Shown piece after piece: positions 1 through 8,701 of a stretch of 64,000 nt of DNA. The stretch comes from DAOSEK01 sp035363095 (GTDB lineage Archaea; Nanobdellota; Nanobdellia; Woesearchaeales; UBA119). The notes beneath the pieces are model-generated. The model was given only the letters and a program-made list of their open reading frames with translations. It had not been told where the DNA came from and did no database searches. The stretch covers positions 36,525-100,524 of the forward strand of contig DAOSEK010000004.1 in the NCBI GenBank assembly GCA_035363095.1, written 5' to 3'. How positions within the stretch are numbered: position 1 is the first letter of the stretch; each line of letters starts with the position of its first letter. Made by a program: the position numbers and the translations under genes.

Positions 1-190
1 CCTTATCCTTTTCTTCAAGACCATAAAGATGGCCAACCGCCGAACAAACCACTATCTCTTTTCCATCCCTTTCGCATGAATAATAATGAATATTCTTATT
101 GTTTTTTGAAACTGGTGCTTTGGAAGAAATTGAAAATGCAATCTTTCTCGCCGCTGCAGGCTTTTCAGAGATAATTAAAGTGTAGCTCAT
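1..190 (-). CDS. topA: DNA topoisomerase I (type IA), N-terminal 63 residues, cut by window edge
   Basis: The frame starts at an ATG on the minus strand (188-190) and runs off the left edge. The protein begins MSYTLIISEKPAAARKIA and continues to VVCSAVGHLYGL. This is the opening of a TOPRIM domain, which sits at the very N terminus in archaeal and bacterial type IA topoisomerases; the Glu of the SEK motif would be the catalytic acid. These enzymes relax negatively supercoiled DNA through a single-strand break held by a tyrosine, which lies outside the window. Reverse gyrase also has a TOPRIM but not at its N terminus, so plain TopA is favoured. Confidence 0.82.
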   Translation of the reverse strand, partial: MSYTLIISEKPAAARKIAFSISSKAPVSKNNKNIHYYSCERDGKEIVVCSAVGHLYGLEEKDK

Positions 191-492
191 TTCTCAAAAC
201 GAAAACATGCAATCTTTAAAAATTTTGTTGTTATTCTTTCGTTTTTATCATTTGAAAAGAAAACCAAGCATTGCAAACTAATTATTTAATCTTAATTTTG
301 AAAACAAAGCATATTAATTAAAAAAAATTACAACTATCTATTTTTTCAATATTCTCCTTCGATCTTATTTAATTGAAAAAAATATTTTCTTATCATAAAC
401 ATTTTATTATCATTTTTTACCATATTTCTTACCATATTATTTAATCAAATTATTGATCATATTATTTAATAGAAAAATAAAAAAAAGAATAA

Positions 493-537
493 ACTTTTTT
501 AGTATATACTTTTTTAGTATATACTTTTTTAGTATAT
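493..537. repeat. 15-bp tandem repeat, three perfect copies
   Basis: The unit ACTTTTTTAGTATAT occurs three times in a row without mismatch (493-507, 508-522, 523-537). It lies between the divergent topA and rtcB genes. It could be a slippage-prone tract or a regulator binding array; nothing more can be said from the sequence. Confidence 0.85.
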
Positions 538-550
538 AGTATAATCTATA

Positions 551-675
551 ATGAAAAACCACAACATAAATGCTTGAAGGTATCTTGCCGATATTCGAGC
601 TTAAACATTTAATAAATCCGTCTCTTCAAACTTTAGCCCTCAAGACCAAAGTATACGAAATTAGCTGGATTTCAC
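551..675 (+). repeat. Dispersed ~125 bp repeat, copy 1
   Basis: One of five diverged copies (others near 7627, 8031, 16748 and 23081). The family starts with ATGAAAAACC, has an internal ACTTT...AAAGTAT inverted repeat around CTCAAGACC, and ends near GGATTTCAC. It has no coding capacity. It may be a non-autonomous mobile element or a structured RNA. Confidence 0.6.
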
Positions 676-910
676 AAACATCAACAAGGCCTACTCCTAA
701 TCAAGCATAGTTACATAACAAATCATTGCATATCTAAAAACTCTTATTTAATCAGTAAATTGAATATCTAATTTACTAAATCCCAGTCCTTTAAGATGAC
801 AAACTTCAGTGTCCTATAATTAAAATTTCTCAAATCCCTCAAATCCATATCTAAAAAACCCTCAAAAATTACAAAAACATTTAATAACATCCATCTCCCA
901 TCACACAATT

Positions 911-2314
911 ATGAATAACGAATTAAAATCAAAGCTCAAAAAAATTGGACCTTGTGAATACGAAATCCCCTTAGGTTTTGTTAAAGAAATGATTCTTCCT
1001 GCAAAGCTTTTCTTAAACGATATGCTTCTATCTTTAATAGACCAAAACGCAATAGAACAACTAGCAAACATCTCAACAATAAAGGGCTTAGGATTTCCCC
1101 CCATAGGTCTTCCTGATATTCATCTAGGATATGGAGTTCCAGTAGGAAGCGTAGCAGGATTTGAGAAAAACAATGGAATAGTTAGTGCTGGGATGGTAGG
1201 TTTTGATATAAACTGTGGAATATCTTTAATTAAAACCAACATAAAAAAAGATGAAATCTCAAATAAGCTTGATTCATTAGGAAAATATTTAGCATCAAAA
1301 ATCCCCGTTGGCGTTGGCTCAAAATCAAATATCTCATTATCCACAAAGGAACTTGACTCTCTTTTAGAAACTGGCGCATTATGGGCATTAAAAAATAAAA
1401 TTGCAACAAAATCAGAAATAGAAAAAATAGAAGATTTTGGAACATTTAAAGGAGCAAATCCAAAGAATGTTTCATCAGACGCAAAATCAAGAGGAATAAA
1501 ACAACTCGGAACATTAGGCTCAGGCAATCATTTCGTAGAATTATCTTTTGTCAAAGACACCTTTAGTATAACTGCCAAAACAAAATACAACCTTGATAAG
1601 AATACACTTTGTATAATGATACATACCGGCTCTCGCGGTTTAGGTCATCAAATTGCAACAGAATTTGTAAAGCTTCATTTTGAAGCATCAAAAAAATATG
1701 GGCTTTCCTTCAAAGACAAACAAATCTCTGGTGTCCCAACAAATTCAATAGAAGCTAAAAATTATCTATCTGCAATGGCTTGCGCTGCAAACTACTCCTA
1801 TGTAAATAAACTCTTTTTAATAAGCAAAATAAGAGAAGCTTTATGCGCATTTTTTAAAATCTCTTCTGAAGAACTAGGATTAGAGCACATATACACCCTA
1901 TCTCACAATATCTGTAAACTGGAGAAACATAACGAAAAGGAATTATACGTTCACAGAAAAGGCGCAACAAAAGCATTTCCAATGACTCCTGTAATAATCG
2001 CAGGATCAATGGGAACATCATCATTTCTTTTAGAAGGAACAAAAACAGCTCTTGAAAAATCTTTAGGTTCAAGCTGTCATGGATCTGGAAGATCTCTTTC
2101 AAGAGCCCAAGCAATTAAATCCTTCAAATATAGTAATGTAATAAAAGAGCTTCATAAATCAAATATAAGAGTATTCTCTCCCTCAAAAGAAGGAATAATT
2201 GATGAATCTCCTGGCGCATACAAGCCAATTTATCCAGTAATAGAAACAATCGAAAACGCAAAACTCTCAAAAAAGATTGCCGAATTCTTTCCAATGATTG
2301 TAATAAAGGGATAA
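911..2314 (+). CDS. rtcB: tRNA-splicing ligase RtcB
   Basis: 467 residues, close to the usual length. RtcB is the GTP- and Mn-dependent ligase that joins 2',3'-cyclic phosphate and 5'-OH ends, as in archaeal tRNA splicing. The metal and catalytic signatures are visible: DIHLGYG near residue 70, DINCG near residues 99-103 (metal-binding Asp and Cys), GSGNHFVEL and HTGSRGLGH (metal His), SHNICKLE, and CHGSGR near residue 390 with the His that forms the guanylate adduct. The ATG start gives a natural N terminus. It is monocistronic; the genes to its right are on the other strand and converge with it. Confidence 0.95.
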   Translation: MNNELKSKLKKIGPCEYEIPLGFVKEMILPAKLFLNDMLLSLIDQNAIEQLANISTIKGLGFPPIGLPDIHLGYGVPVGSVAGFEKNNGIVSAGMVGFDINCGISLIKTNIKKDEISNKLDSLGKYLASKIPVGVGSKSNISLSTKELDSLLETGALWALKNKIATKSEIEKIEDFGTFKGANPKNVSSDAKSRGIKQLGTLGSGNHFVELSFVKDTFSITAKTKYNLDKNTLCIMIHTGSRGLGHQIATEFVKLHFEASKKYGLSFKDKQISGVPTNSIEAKNYLSAMACAANYSYVNKLFLISKIREALCAFFKISSEELGLEHIYTLSHNICKLEKHNEKELYVHRKGATKAFPMTPVIIAGSMGTSSFLLEGTKTALEKSLGSSCHGSGRSLSRAQAIKSFKYSNVIKELHKSNIRVFSPSKEGIIDESPGAYKPIYPVIETIENAKLSKKIAEFFPMIVIKG

Positions 2315-2357
2315 GGTTTCATTTAAAAAAACATTTCTTGAAAAAATCACCTTAAAT

Positions 2358-2960
2358 TCAAATATCAATAATCTTTCCTTCCCTAGAAACATTAATAACT
2401 TTGGTCTTTCCAATAATCTCTTCAATACCTTGTGCCTCATGTACATGTGCACAAATCAAAACATTTGGTTGAAAGCTATCAATTGCCTTTCTAACAGCAC
2501 TGCTTCCTGTAACAATACTTGAAAACCGTTCAATCTTAGAATCACTTGGATGGATATGTGTAACCATAATCTTCTTTTCAATATCCTTAACCCCTTGAAA
2601 ACCCTTCTTTAACATGTCATACATCTCTTCTTCATCAATAGTGTAAAGCCCCATATTTGCGCCACCAACACCAAAAAACCCAATATCCTTGTATCTAACA
2701 TACTTCCCATGAATGTTCTTAATCCCATAAAATTCCTCTAAAAAATTAGTAGTAACATTTGTCTCATGATTACCTGGGATTACAAAAACCTGTTTTTTCT
2801 TTTTAAGAAACGGACCAATAATCCCATCAATATTTGTCTCATTATCCGTTAAATCCCCTGCAAGTATAACTAAATCAACCTTCTCAGTGTCTGCCTTTTG
2901 GGCAAGCCTTTCTACAAGTTCCTTATCAGAGTGAATATCTCCTACTGCAAGAATTCTCAT
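2358..2960 (-). CDS. Calcineurin-like metallophosphoesterase
   Basis: About 200 residues with the full dinuclear metallophosphatase signature: GDIHSD near the N terminus, GDLTDN, GNHET, then THIHPSD and CAHVHEAQG for the distal metal histidines. The substrate cannot be told; small archaeal members act on cyclic nucleotides or phosphodiesters. The start chosen (MRILAVGDIH) is the canonical family start, 2 nt after the stop of the upstream Sua5-like gene; an ATG 12 nt earlier (2972) would overlap that stop. The two genes look translationally coupled. Confidence 0.85.
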   Translation of the reverse strand: MRILAVGDIHSDKELVERLAQKADTEKVDLVILAGDLTDNETNIDGIIGPFLKKKKQVFVIPGNHETNVTTNFLEEFYGIKNIHGKYVRYKDIGFFGVGGANMGLYTIDEEEMYDMLKKGFQGVKDIEKKIMVTHIHPSDSKIERFSSIVTGSSAVRKAIDSFQPNVLICAHVHEAQGIEEIIGKTKVINVSREGKIIDI

Positions 2961-2961
2961 A

Positions 2962-3534
2962 TTATCTCTCATTAATCAAAACTTTTTTAGAACTCAGATC
3001 AACAATAGTTGAAGGAATCCCATTTAAATCTCCCTCATCAATAGCATAATGAACACTCTTTCTATACTCTTGACTAGTTTCATTTGGGTTGATAATTACC
3101 CTATTACCTTCAACAAGCGCAGCTGTTGTGATAAATGGAACACCAAGTTCCTCAACCATCTCTGAAATCCAATGTTCAGGCATCCTAACGCCAATTGTAT
3201 CAAGACCGCTATTTACATGTTTTGAAATTGAATTCTTATTCTTAAGTTTAAGTATCAAGGTAAAAGGACCAGGAAGTCTATCAAGCCAGTCTTTATCTTT
3301 TTCATCTATTTCACAATTATCAAGAATCCATTCTTTAGAAGGTGCAATCACCGAAAAAGGTCTTGAATCGTTATTTTTAAGCTCTCTTAACTTCCTAACC
3401 GAGCCCTCGTTTATCGCACTACAGCCAAGTCCGTAGATTGTGTCAGTCGGATGTAAAATAATCTTTCCCTTCTCAATCTCACTAACCAAACGAGCCTTAT
3501 CAAACCTTGCCTCTTCTTTACTTAGAATATCCAT
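2962..3534 (-). CDS. Sua5/YrdC/YwlC family protein, threonylcarbamoyl-AMP synthase
   Basis: The sequence KIILHPTDTIYGLGCSA followed by KNNDSRPFSVI is the YrdC-domain signature. The family makes threonylcarbamoyl-AMP from Thr, bicarbonate and ATP, the first step of t6A37 tRNA modification. About 190 residues give the YrdC core without the C-terminal Sua5 domain. I start at MDILSKEEARF rather than 15 codons earlier: an AT-rich box (TTTTTTAAAAAG) lies about 25 nt upstream of this ATG, fitting a leaderless archaeal transcript. It is co-transcribed with the phosphoesterase downstream. Confidence 0.85.
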   Translation of the reverse strand: MDILSKEEARFDKARLVSEIEKGKIILHPTDTIYGLGCSAINEGSVRKLRELKNNDSRPFSVIAPSKEWILDNCEIDEKDKDWLDRLPGPFTLILKLKNKNSISKHVNSGLDTIGVRMPEHWISEMVEELGVPFITTAALVEGNRVIINPNETSQEYRKSVHYAIDEGDLNGIPSTIVDLSSKKVLINER

Positions 3535-3617
3535 AACAGAAGGGATAATCAGTCTTTTTAAAAAATTTTCTATAAACAAAAATTGTTAAATACTAAAAAA
3601 TCTAATAAATTGTATAG

Positions 3618-3921
3618 TTAATTATTAAAGCATACAATTAAATTGCTCAATTGTTCAATTAAGCTTTTAAATAATATAGCTATGATTTCAAAATATATCA
3701 CTACATGTGCAAACACATGTGCAAAAATTAATCCATTTAATCTCTCAAAAATCTCAATCTCATTCATCATTTTTCTAAAACCTAGAAAAACTACAAACCA
3801 AAACATTAGAAAAAGAATCCATAACTTGAAATCTTTTAGCAAAAGCAAACACTTTTGCCAACAAATATCCATATATTCTTGAACCTATTGGACGATTATA
3901 ACTAATAACCCCTACTTTCAT
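3618..3921 (-). pseudogene. Possible frameshifted small gene downstream of the binding-protein-like gene
   Basis: Three nucleotides after the stop of the upstream gene (3925) an ATG at 3921 opens a 48-codon frame, MKVGVISYNRPIGSRIYGYL..., ending in SFSRF-stop. A second frame over the same stretch continues with a plausible helical, hydrophobic sequence (EIEIFERLNGLIFAHVFAHV...) to 3618. This is what a gene broken by an indel would look like, but low-complexity AT-rich DNA can also produce it. No family was recognised. Confidence 0.3.
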
Positions 3922-3924
3922 ATC

Positions 3925-4626
3925 CTAAACCTTTAACTCTTCAATTATACTCTCATCAAAAGAATATATTATAGGGATTCTAAATCTTTCAATCTTATTT
4001 CCCTTTTCATCAACTGGGATAACCAAGCTATAATCATCCCGAAAATCATTCCAACTAATAAATACAATCCCATTAATTCTTGCATTAACTGCCTCTTCAA
4101 AACTATTATAAAAAACAACTTTCTTTAAAACACTGCTATCGTAATCCTCCAAATATTCAATTACTATAGATTCATTCTCAAAAGTATGTATATTTTCATT
4201 TTTAATCTCATCTACATTAATCATTCTTTTTTCACTTCCAATCAAAGTAAATCCTTCTCTAAGTCTCTTTTCAAACACTTCATTTTTAATCTCAGAATTC
4301 TCTGCTACTCTTCCAACCAAAACAGCATCAATCATTTCATTATTCAAATCTTTTAAACCCTTAGCACTACTTTCATATGGTTTTATTTTCACAAATTCAT
4401 TCTTTAATTCTATCTCCTTGGCAAGCTCTCCCATTGTGGGGCAATAGCCCAGCACAATTTGCTTTTCTTCAAATCTATTACTCATATTATCGCTTGTATT
4501 AAAAATACTATTAGAATTGGATTTATCCTTGTTAAAAATGTTTTCGAATAAATATGATGTTAAACTTGCACTAATTAAAAAAATAAAAATCAACCAAAAC
4601 ATTTTATTCTTTTTGTTCCTTTTCAT
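3925..4626 (-). CDS. Membrane-anchored periplasmic-binding-protein-like protein
   Basis: 233 residues. One N-terminal transmembrane anchor (FWLIFIFLISASLTSYLF, residues ~10-28) is followed by an extracytoplasmic domain. IVLGYCPTMGELAKEI, IDAVLVGRVAENSEI and EGFTLIGSEKRMI resemble the segments of a type II substrate-binding fold. No transporter genes are adjacent. The start overlaps the 3' end of the thioredoxin-CcdA gene by 23 bp (an alternative Met at 4602 would nearly remove the overlap), so the two are probably one operon and may act together in extracytoplasmic redox chemistry. The fold assignment is tentative. Confidence 0.6.
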   Translation of the reverse strand: MKRNKKNKMFWLIFIFLISASLTSYLFENIFNKDKSNSNSIFNTSDNMSNRFEEKQIVLGYCPTMGELAKEIELKNEFVKIKPYESSAKGLKDLNNEMIDAVLVGRVAENSEIKNEVFEKRLREGFTLIGSEKRMINVDEIKNENIHTFENESIVIEYLEDYDSSVLKKVVFYNSFEEAVNARINGIVFISWNDFRDDYSLVIPVDEKGNKIERFRIPIIYSFDESIIEELKV

Positions 4627-6496
4627 TTATTATAACTCCTTTTTGACTATCTATGTTATCAGACTTTTCTTTTATATCTTCAAACTCATCATTATCGTCA
4701 TCTTCTATTTTCTCCTTATCTGCTACCTCAATCTCTTCACTTCCAATCTTAACTCCCAATCTTGGAAGTAGCTTTCGGTGTATCAAAAGTATTGCAATCG
4801 AAATAAGAAGTGCAGAGCCAAAAACATACAAAGAACCCTTAACAGAGTTCATCATATCAGGCAAAAACAACAAAGCAAACGCCAATGAAAGCATAATCAT
4901 TCCACCAATTAGCTTTAATATCCTTCCGTGTTTTTCCTCAAACTTACTCGCTTTAAGAGTAAGAGCTACGCCAATAAAAACTACCAATTCATCAACAAGG
5001 TAAATCAGTATATATAACAAAAACAACAAACCAAATGTAGTTATAGGCACATTGCTAGAAGAGACAATATTAGTCCAGATCATAGGAAACCCTGCAGTGC
5101 ATGGAAGTTCAACTAAAGTTACTCCCAAAGCCATCAATGCAGTAGCTAAAATCATACTTATTGTTGACTTATTTGGATCCATTATACCTCTAATTTTTTT
5201 AAATAATTTAGGTTTGTGTCTATCAGATATAGTAAACGAAATTCCTTTCTTATACCAAAAATAATCCTTAATATTAACAATCGCAAAAACACAAGCAATC
5301 AAAGATACTCCTAATTTAATCCAAAAAGTATAGCCCACATATGAAAAAACATTTAAAAGTCCTAACATAAAAAGACCATACACAAGTGAAGCTACAAATA
5401 AAAAAGTAAGACCAACTAAAAGAATCTTTTTTCTAGAACCTGTATAAATTACAATCCCCAGCAAAAAAGTTAAAACCCATAAAGAACAAGGATTAAAACC
5501 ATCAACAAAAGCAATCAAAGCAGTCATTACAAAAAGTGGCATTTTTCCTATATCTACACTACCTATAAAAGGAATCTCTATAACCTCAGTTTTTTCAGGC
5601 TTAAAATCTCCCTTTGGCATAGATGGAGTGGTTGCTTTAATAATCTCAGCAGGACAAGGGCAATTCTTTGCAATGCATTGATTAACACTATTTTGAAAAT
5701 TCTTCCGGATAGAATTAATGCCAATCAAATAACTATCTCCTATAAATACAGTAGGAAAACCACCTGTTTTAAGTCCATAGATTTTTTTAAACTCATCATA
5801 TATCTCCTTTTCCAAAGCCTCGTTTACATTATGATAAGTAACATATACATTACTTATATCTAGTGAAGCAATATAATTCTTAATCTCTTCGCAATCACTA
5901 CACTCATAATCGACAAAAACATGGACACAGACTCCTGTTTTTGTATAATTACCATCACTTATTAAAGAGATATAATCCTGATGAATATCGCTATCAATTC
6001 TCTTATCCTTAAGATCATTAGTCTCTTCAAGAGGTGATATGCACCCTTCATTAATACAACTATCTATTTTAGAAACAAAATCTGTTTTCATACTATTTGA
6101 AAAACCAACCCAAAACTTATCCCCTATAAACGTAGTAGGAACCCCTCTGGCACTAGTATCGTATGCCTTTGCAATCTCTTGAAATATCTTAGCATTCTCA
6201 GGATTATTCCAAGTCTCATAGGAATGTATATTTATCTTTTCGCCATACTTAGCCTTCAATTCATCCATAAAAGGTTTTTGATCAATACAATGTGGACATC
6301 CTTCGCCCCAAAAGAAATAAACACTAACAATATTACCTGTACCATCTTTTGTATTTGTCAAATTAACAATATCACTTTGAGAATTTTCTTTTGCAAATGA
6401 AAAAGATAACATCAATAGAAACATAAAGACCAAGACTACGCCTACTAGCGTATTTTTACCAAACTTCTTATCAATAAATCCATTGCCAACAATCAT
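4604..6496 (-). CDS. Two thioredoxin-like domains fused to a CcdA/DsbD-type membrane domain
   Basis: 630 residues. A signal anchor (residues ~18-35) is followed by a thioredoxin-like domain with CPHC (~67-70), a second one with CSDC (~201-204), then a six- to seven-helix membrane domain (~315-590) with the CcdA-type cysteines in FNPCSLWVL and ELPCTAGFP, and an acidic cytoplasmic tail. By family knowledge CcdA/DsbD domains pass electrons from cytoplasmic thioredoxin to extracytoplasmic thiol proteins; here donor and acceptors are one chain. Both thioredoxin domains end near Cys-rich stretches (NEGCISP, AKNCPCP). The operon continues with the anchored binding-like protein. Confidence 0.85.
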   Translation of the reverse strand: MIVGNGFIDKKFGKNTLVGVVLVFMFLLMLSFSFAKENSQSDIVNLTNTKDGTGNIVSVYFFWGEGCPHCIDQKPFMDELKAKYGEKINIHSYETWNNPENAKIFQEIAKAYDTSARGVPTTFIGDKFWVGFSNSMKTDFVSKIDSCINEGCISPLEETNDLKDKRIDSDIHQDYISLISDGNYTKTGVCVHVFVDYECSDCEEIKNYIASLDISNVYVTYHNVNEALEKEIYDEFKKIYGLKTGGFPTVFIGDSYLIGINSIRKNFQNSVNQCIAKNCPCPAEIIKATTPSMPKGDFKPEKTEVIEIPFIGSVDIGKMPLFVMTALIAFVDGFNPCSLWVLTFLLGIVIYTGSRKKILLVGLTFLFVASLVYGLFMLGLLNVFSYVGYTFWIKLGVSLIACVFAIVNIKDYFWYKKGISFTISDRHKPKLFKKIRGIMDPNKSTISMILATALMALGVTLVELPCTAGFPMIWTNIVSSSNVPITTFGLLFLLYILIYLVDELVVFIGVALTLKASKFEEKHGRILKLIGGMIMLSLAFALLFLPDMMNSVKGSLYVFGSALLISIAILLIHRKLLPRLGVKIGSEEIEVADKEKIEDDDNDEFEDIKEKSDNIDSQKGVIINEKEQKE

Positions 6497-6823
6497 TTTA
6501 ACTACCTCTCATTTAATAAAAAAATATATTTTTTGAACAAAAAACAATTATAAGATTACGAAATCACTTATAAACTTTATTTTCAAAAAATGAAAAAAGC
6601 TAGGAAATTGACCAACAATCTACTTAGAATCTCCTAAACCCACCTCTTCTTACTTCTGCCAAAAGGTCAAAGTATGTAAATGTCGGATTCAAGAAATCAA
6701 AAATCAGGCGTATTTCTTATAAAATTTAAACCTATACGTTTACAAGTTGAGTTATTTAAAAAAAAATACAATAGTACCAAAATATCTTAACATCTATACA
6801 TCTTATACACTACTCTTTTCTTC

Positions 6824-6956
6824 ATTAATAGAAAAGGATGCCTCGTGTTTCAACACGAGGACTCCGTACTCTTTTTTTAACCAACAACCTCGCCGAACGT
6901 AGCGCATGCTTTTATACTACCAACATACCTCGCCCTTTAGGGCGAGGTTGTTGATT
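6824..6956. repeat. Two-hairpin dispersed element, copy 1
   Basis: A 133-bp element with a near copy at 27568-27702. It carries a perfect hairpin CCTCGTGTTTCAACACGAGG at 6841-6860 and another, CCTCGCCCTTTAGGGCGAGG, at 6928-6947, separated by less conserved sequence with a partial CCTCGC...GCGCATGC stem. It lies just beyond the 3' end of the winged-helix gene. The paired terminal hairpins look like ends of IS200/IS605-type elements, so a non-autonomous derivative (PATE/MITE) is a reasonable reading; a structured RNA is the alternative. Confidence 0.75.
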
Positions 6957-6978
6957 AATTATCCTTATTTATTATTCT

Positions 6979-7479
6979 TCATTTAATAAATAATCTCTTA
7001 TACTCATCACTTAAAATGACCTTTTTAGACATACCATTTTTCTCTTTACGTAAAATGCCTTTACTTTCAAGACTTAACAATCTCCTATGTGTTTTTACAG
7101 GGTCGAGATTTGTTTTATTGCAAATATTACCTTGAGTAGATTCCCCGCCCATCTCAATAAGACTTCTAACTATGACCCTTTCTTCTCCATCTAAAAAATT
7201 AAGGGTATTCATTACATTCCCATAAATCTCTTGTTTCTCCTTGATAAAAGAGCTTGATAAAAAATAATAAGTTAAAATCCCTACAAAAACTCCCAATGAA
7301 GATAAAACGCCCACAACTAAAGGCAATGAAACCTTGCAAGAACAAGATAGCCCATATTGTTCCTGAATCAAAAATATTGATAAAGACACAAAAAAAATAA
7401 AAGCTATAACTATTCCTACAGCTATTAAAGTTCCATTAAGCTCCTTTGCTCTTTCAATGCTCTCTCTTTTAACATCCAT
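6979..7479 (-). CDS. Membrane-anchored winged-helix regulator
   Basis: 166 residues. Two transmembrane helices (~18-40 and ~52-73, flanking a short CSC-containing loop) lead into a cytoplasmic winged-helix domain: EERVIVRSLIEMGGESTQGNICNKTNLDPVKTHRRLLSLESKGILRKEK. This architecture is common in archaea and is thought to couple an envelope signal to transcription. It lies upstream of, and in the same direction as, the thioredoxin-CcdA operon, separated by ~480 bp. A role in regulating that operon is only a guess. Confidence 0.75.
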   Translation of the reverse strand: MDVKRESIERAKELNGTLIAVGIVIAFIFFVSLSIFLIQEQYGLSCSCKVSLPLVVGVLSSLGVFVGILTYYFLSSSFIKEKQEIYGNVMNTLNFLDGEERVIVRSLIEMGGESTQGNICNKTNLDPVKTHRRLLSLESKGILRKEKNGMSKKVILSDEYKRLFIK

Positions 7480-7626
7480 TAAAATATCACTTTATTTCAT
7501 TTGCCTAATTTCCTTTATTATTTAAATCTTTTCACCTTATCTACACCTTATAATTTTCAGAATAAAATAATTTCAAAACAAATTTACTAATCTCATTAAG
7601 AAGGATTAATCAAGAAGGATTAATCA

Positions 7627-7755
7627 ATGAAATGAAATACCTCGGAATAAATACCGTATTTACCTCGCTGATAATCTAAGTTAATCATTGAGTGAATCAA
7701 TCTCTTCATACTTTATGCCTCAAGACCAAAGTATGCAAAATGAACTGGATTTCAC
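7627..7755 (+). repeat. Dispersed ~125 bp repeat, copy 2
   Basis: Clear copy of the five-member family. The internal hairpin is intact here: CATACTTT at the 5' side and AAAGTATG at the 3' side around a 13-nt loop (ATGCCTCAAGACC). The ends are weakly inverted (TGAAAT near the start, ATTTCA near the end). It is followed ~275 bp later by copy 3 in the same orientation. Confidence 0.75.
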
Positions 7756-8030
7756 GAAAATCAAAAAAAATTAAAATGCTATCAAATAATGTTATCTACA
7801 CTTTGTTTATACACATTTTGTGCAAAATAAAAATCATCCATAAAATTGAGCCTAAGCAAATACTCTTCCCAAGACAAATAATTATCTGTTCTTCTAACCA
7901 ATCGTTCAAAAAACCTTTTAGTATAATTCATTTTTTTCCACCTCTAAACAATCTTAATAAATTAAATGCATTCTTAAAAAATTATTTTCTTACTACCTAT
8001 TATAAACACAAAACATAAGTAAAACAAAAC

Positions 8031-8153
8031 ATGAAAAACCTCAGCACAAATGCCAAAGTATCTCGCTGTTATTCTAGGTTAATCGTTGAGTGAATCCATC
8101 TATTCATACTTTATGCCTCCAGACCAAAGTATGCAAAATGAACTGGATTTCAC
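8031..8153 (+). repeat. Dispersed ~125 bp repeat, copy 3
   Basis: Closest relative of copy 2, with the same CATACTTT/AAAGTATG hairpin and the same end (AACTGGATTTCACGAAAATC). The 275 bp between copies 2 and 3 holds no convincing gene. Confidence 0.75.
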
Positions 8154-8199
8154 GAAAATCAAAAAACAAAAAAACATTGTAAAATAAAAAAATGCGAAA

Positions 8200-8367
8200 T
8201 TAGGCCGCATTATATCCTTTCATAAAGCCTATCTCTTTTCGGTCGATCTCATCATCCTCAAATAGTTCAAAAGCAAACTCCTCATCATAGATGTCTGCTT
8301 CATTTAGGCAAAAGCCCTCAATCTCCTTTAGATGTACACATTTCATAAATTCCCCATCTTCTTGCAT
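8200..8367 (-). CDS. Small acidic hypothetical protein (55 aa)
   Basis: A short gene supported by its ribosome binding site: TTGAGGTGATTAGA precedes the ATG, the same GAGGTGA-type site seen before other genes here (16.65, 19.07 and 20.42 kb). The product starts MQEDGEFMKCVHLKEIEGF, is strongly acidic in the middle (EDDEIDRKE) and ends GYNAA. Function unknown. It is downstream of a second tiny gene with a similar site, so the two probably form one transcript. Confidence 0.55.
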   Translation of the reverse strand: MQEDGEFMKCVHLKEIEGFCLNEADIYDEEFAFELFEDDEIDRKEIGFMKGYNAA

Positions 8368-8451
8368 TCTAATCACCTCAACTACATATCACTCCCATTT
8401 AAAACACCCATCTTGCACAAGTCAACTCAAACAACTAAAGACCTGCACTAA

Positions 8452-8583
8452 TCAAATCCATTTATCCGAAAACTGGAAATCAAAAGAATCTCCAAAAGAA
8501 TCCCCTGAACAGGATTTAACTGAAAGCCTTCTTATTTGCTGGTAAAACAGCCTTTTTATCGTTTCATTTGATAGATCAACCAT
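8452..8583 (-). CDS. Small hypothetical protein (43 aa)
   Basis: An AGGTGAT ribosome binding site lies about 10 nt before the ATG at 8583. The product starts MVDLSNETIKRLFYQQIRRL and ends DFQFSDKWI, with a short Ser/Gly/Asp repeat (SGDSFGDSFD) in the middle. An ATG slightly closer to the binding site (8589) gives only ten codons. Function unknown; it heads a two-gene run with the 55-aa protein. Confidence 0.45.
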   Translation of the reverse strand: MVDLSNETIKRLFYQQIRRLSVKSCSGDSFGDSFDFQFSDKWI

Positions 8584-8701
8584 TTCATATCACCTATTGT
8601 TTAGAATGAGCGGGCTTCTTTATATACCCTGTTTAGCCCTTTGTCCAATGGTTTTTTAATTCAGATAAGATCTTTCCTTCTATAATTGACGGGATATGGT
8701 T

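Larger units (their letters stand above)
191..910. other. 720-bp AT-rich intergenic stretch
   Basis: No credible gene was found on either strand. It holds a perfect 15-bp tandem triplication (493-537) and one copy of the dispersed ~125 bp repeat (551-675). The rest is AT-rich and would contain the divergent promoters of topA and rtcB. Nothing else recognisable was seen in 676-910. Confidence 0.6.

Noticed and set aside
4653..5264. Plus-strand frames opposite the CcdA fusion gene
   Set aside because: Ser/Ile-rich shadows of the real minus-strand gene, without binding sites or recognisable motifs.
7692..8018. 108-aa plus-strand frame between repeat copies 2 and 3
   Set aside because: It starts within repeat copy 2, has biased low-complexity composition and no ribosome binding site.
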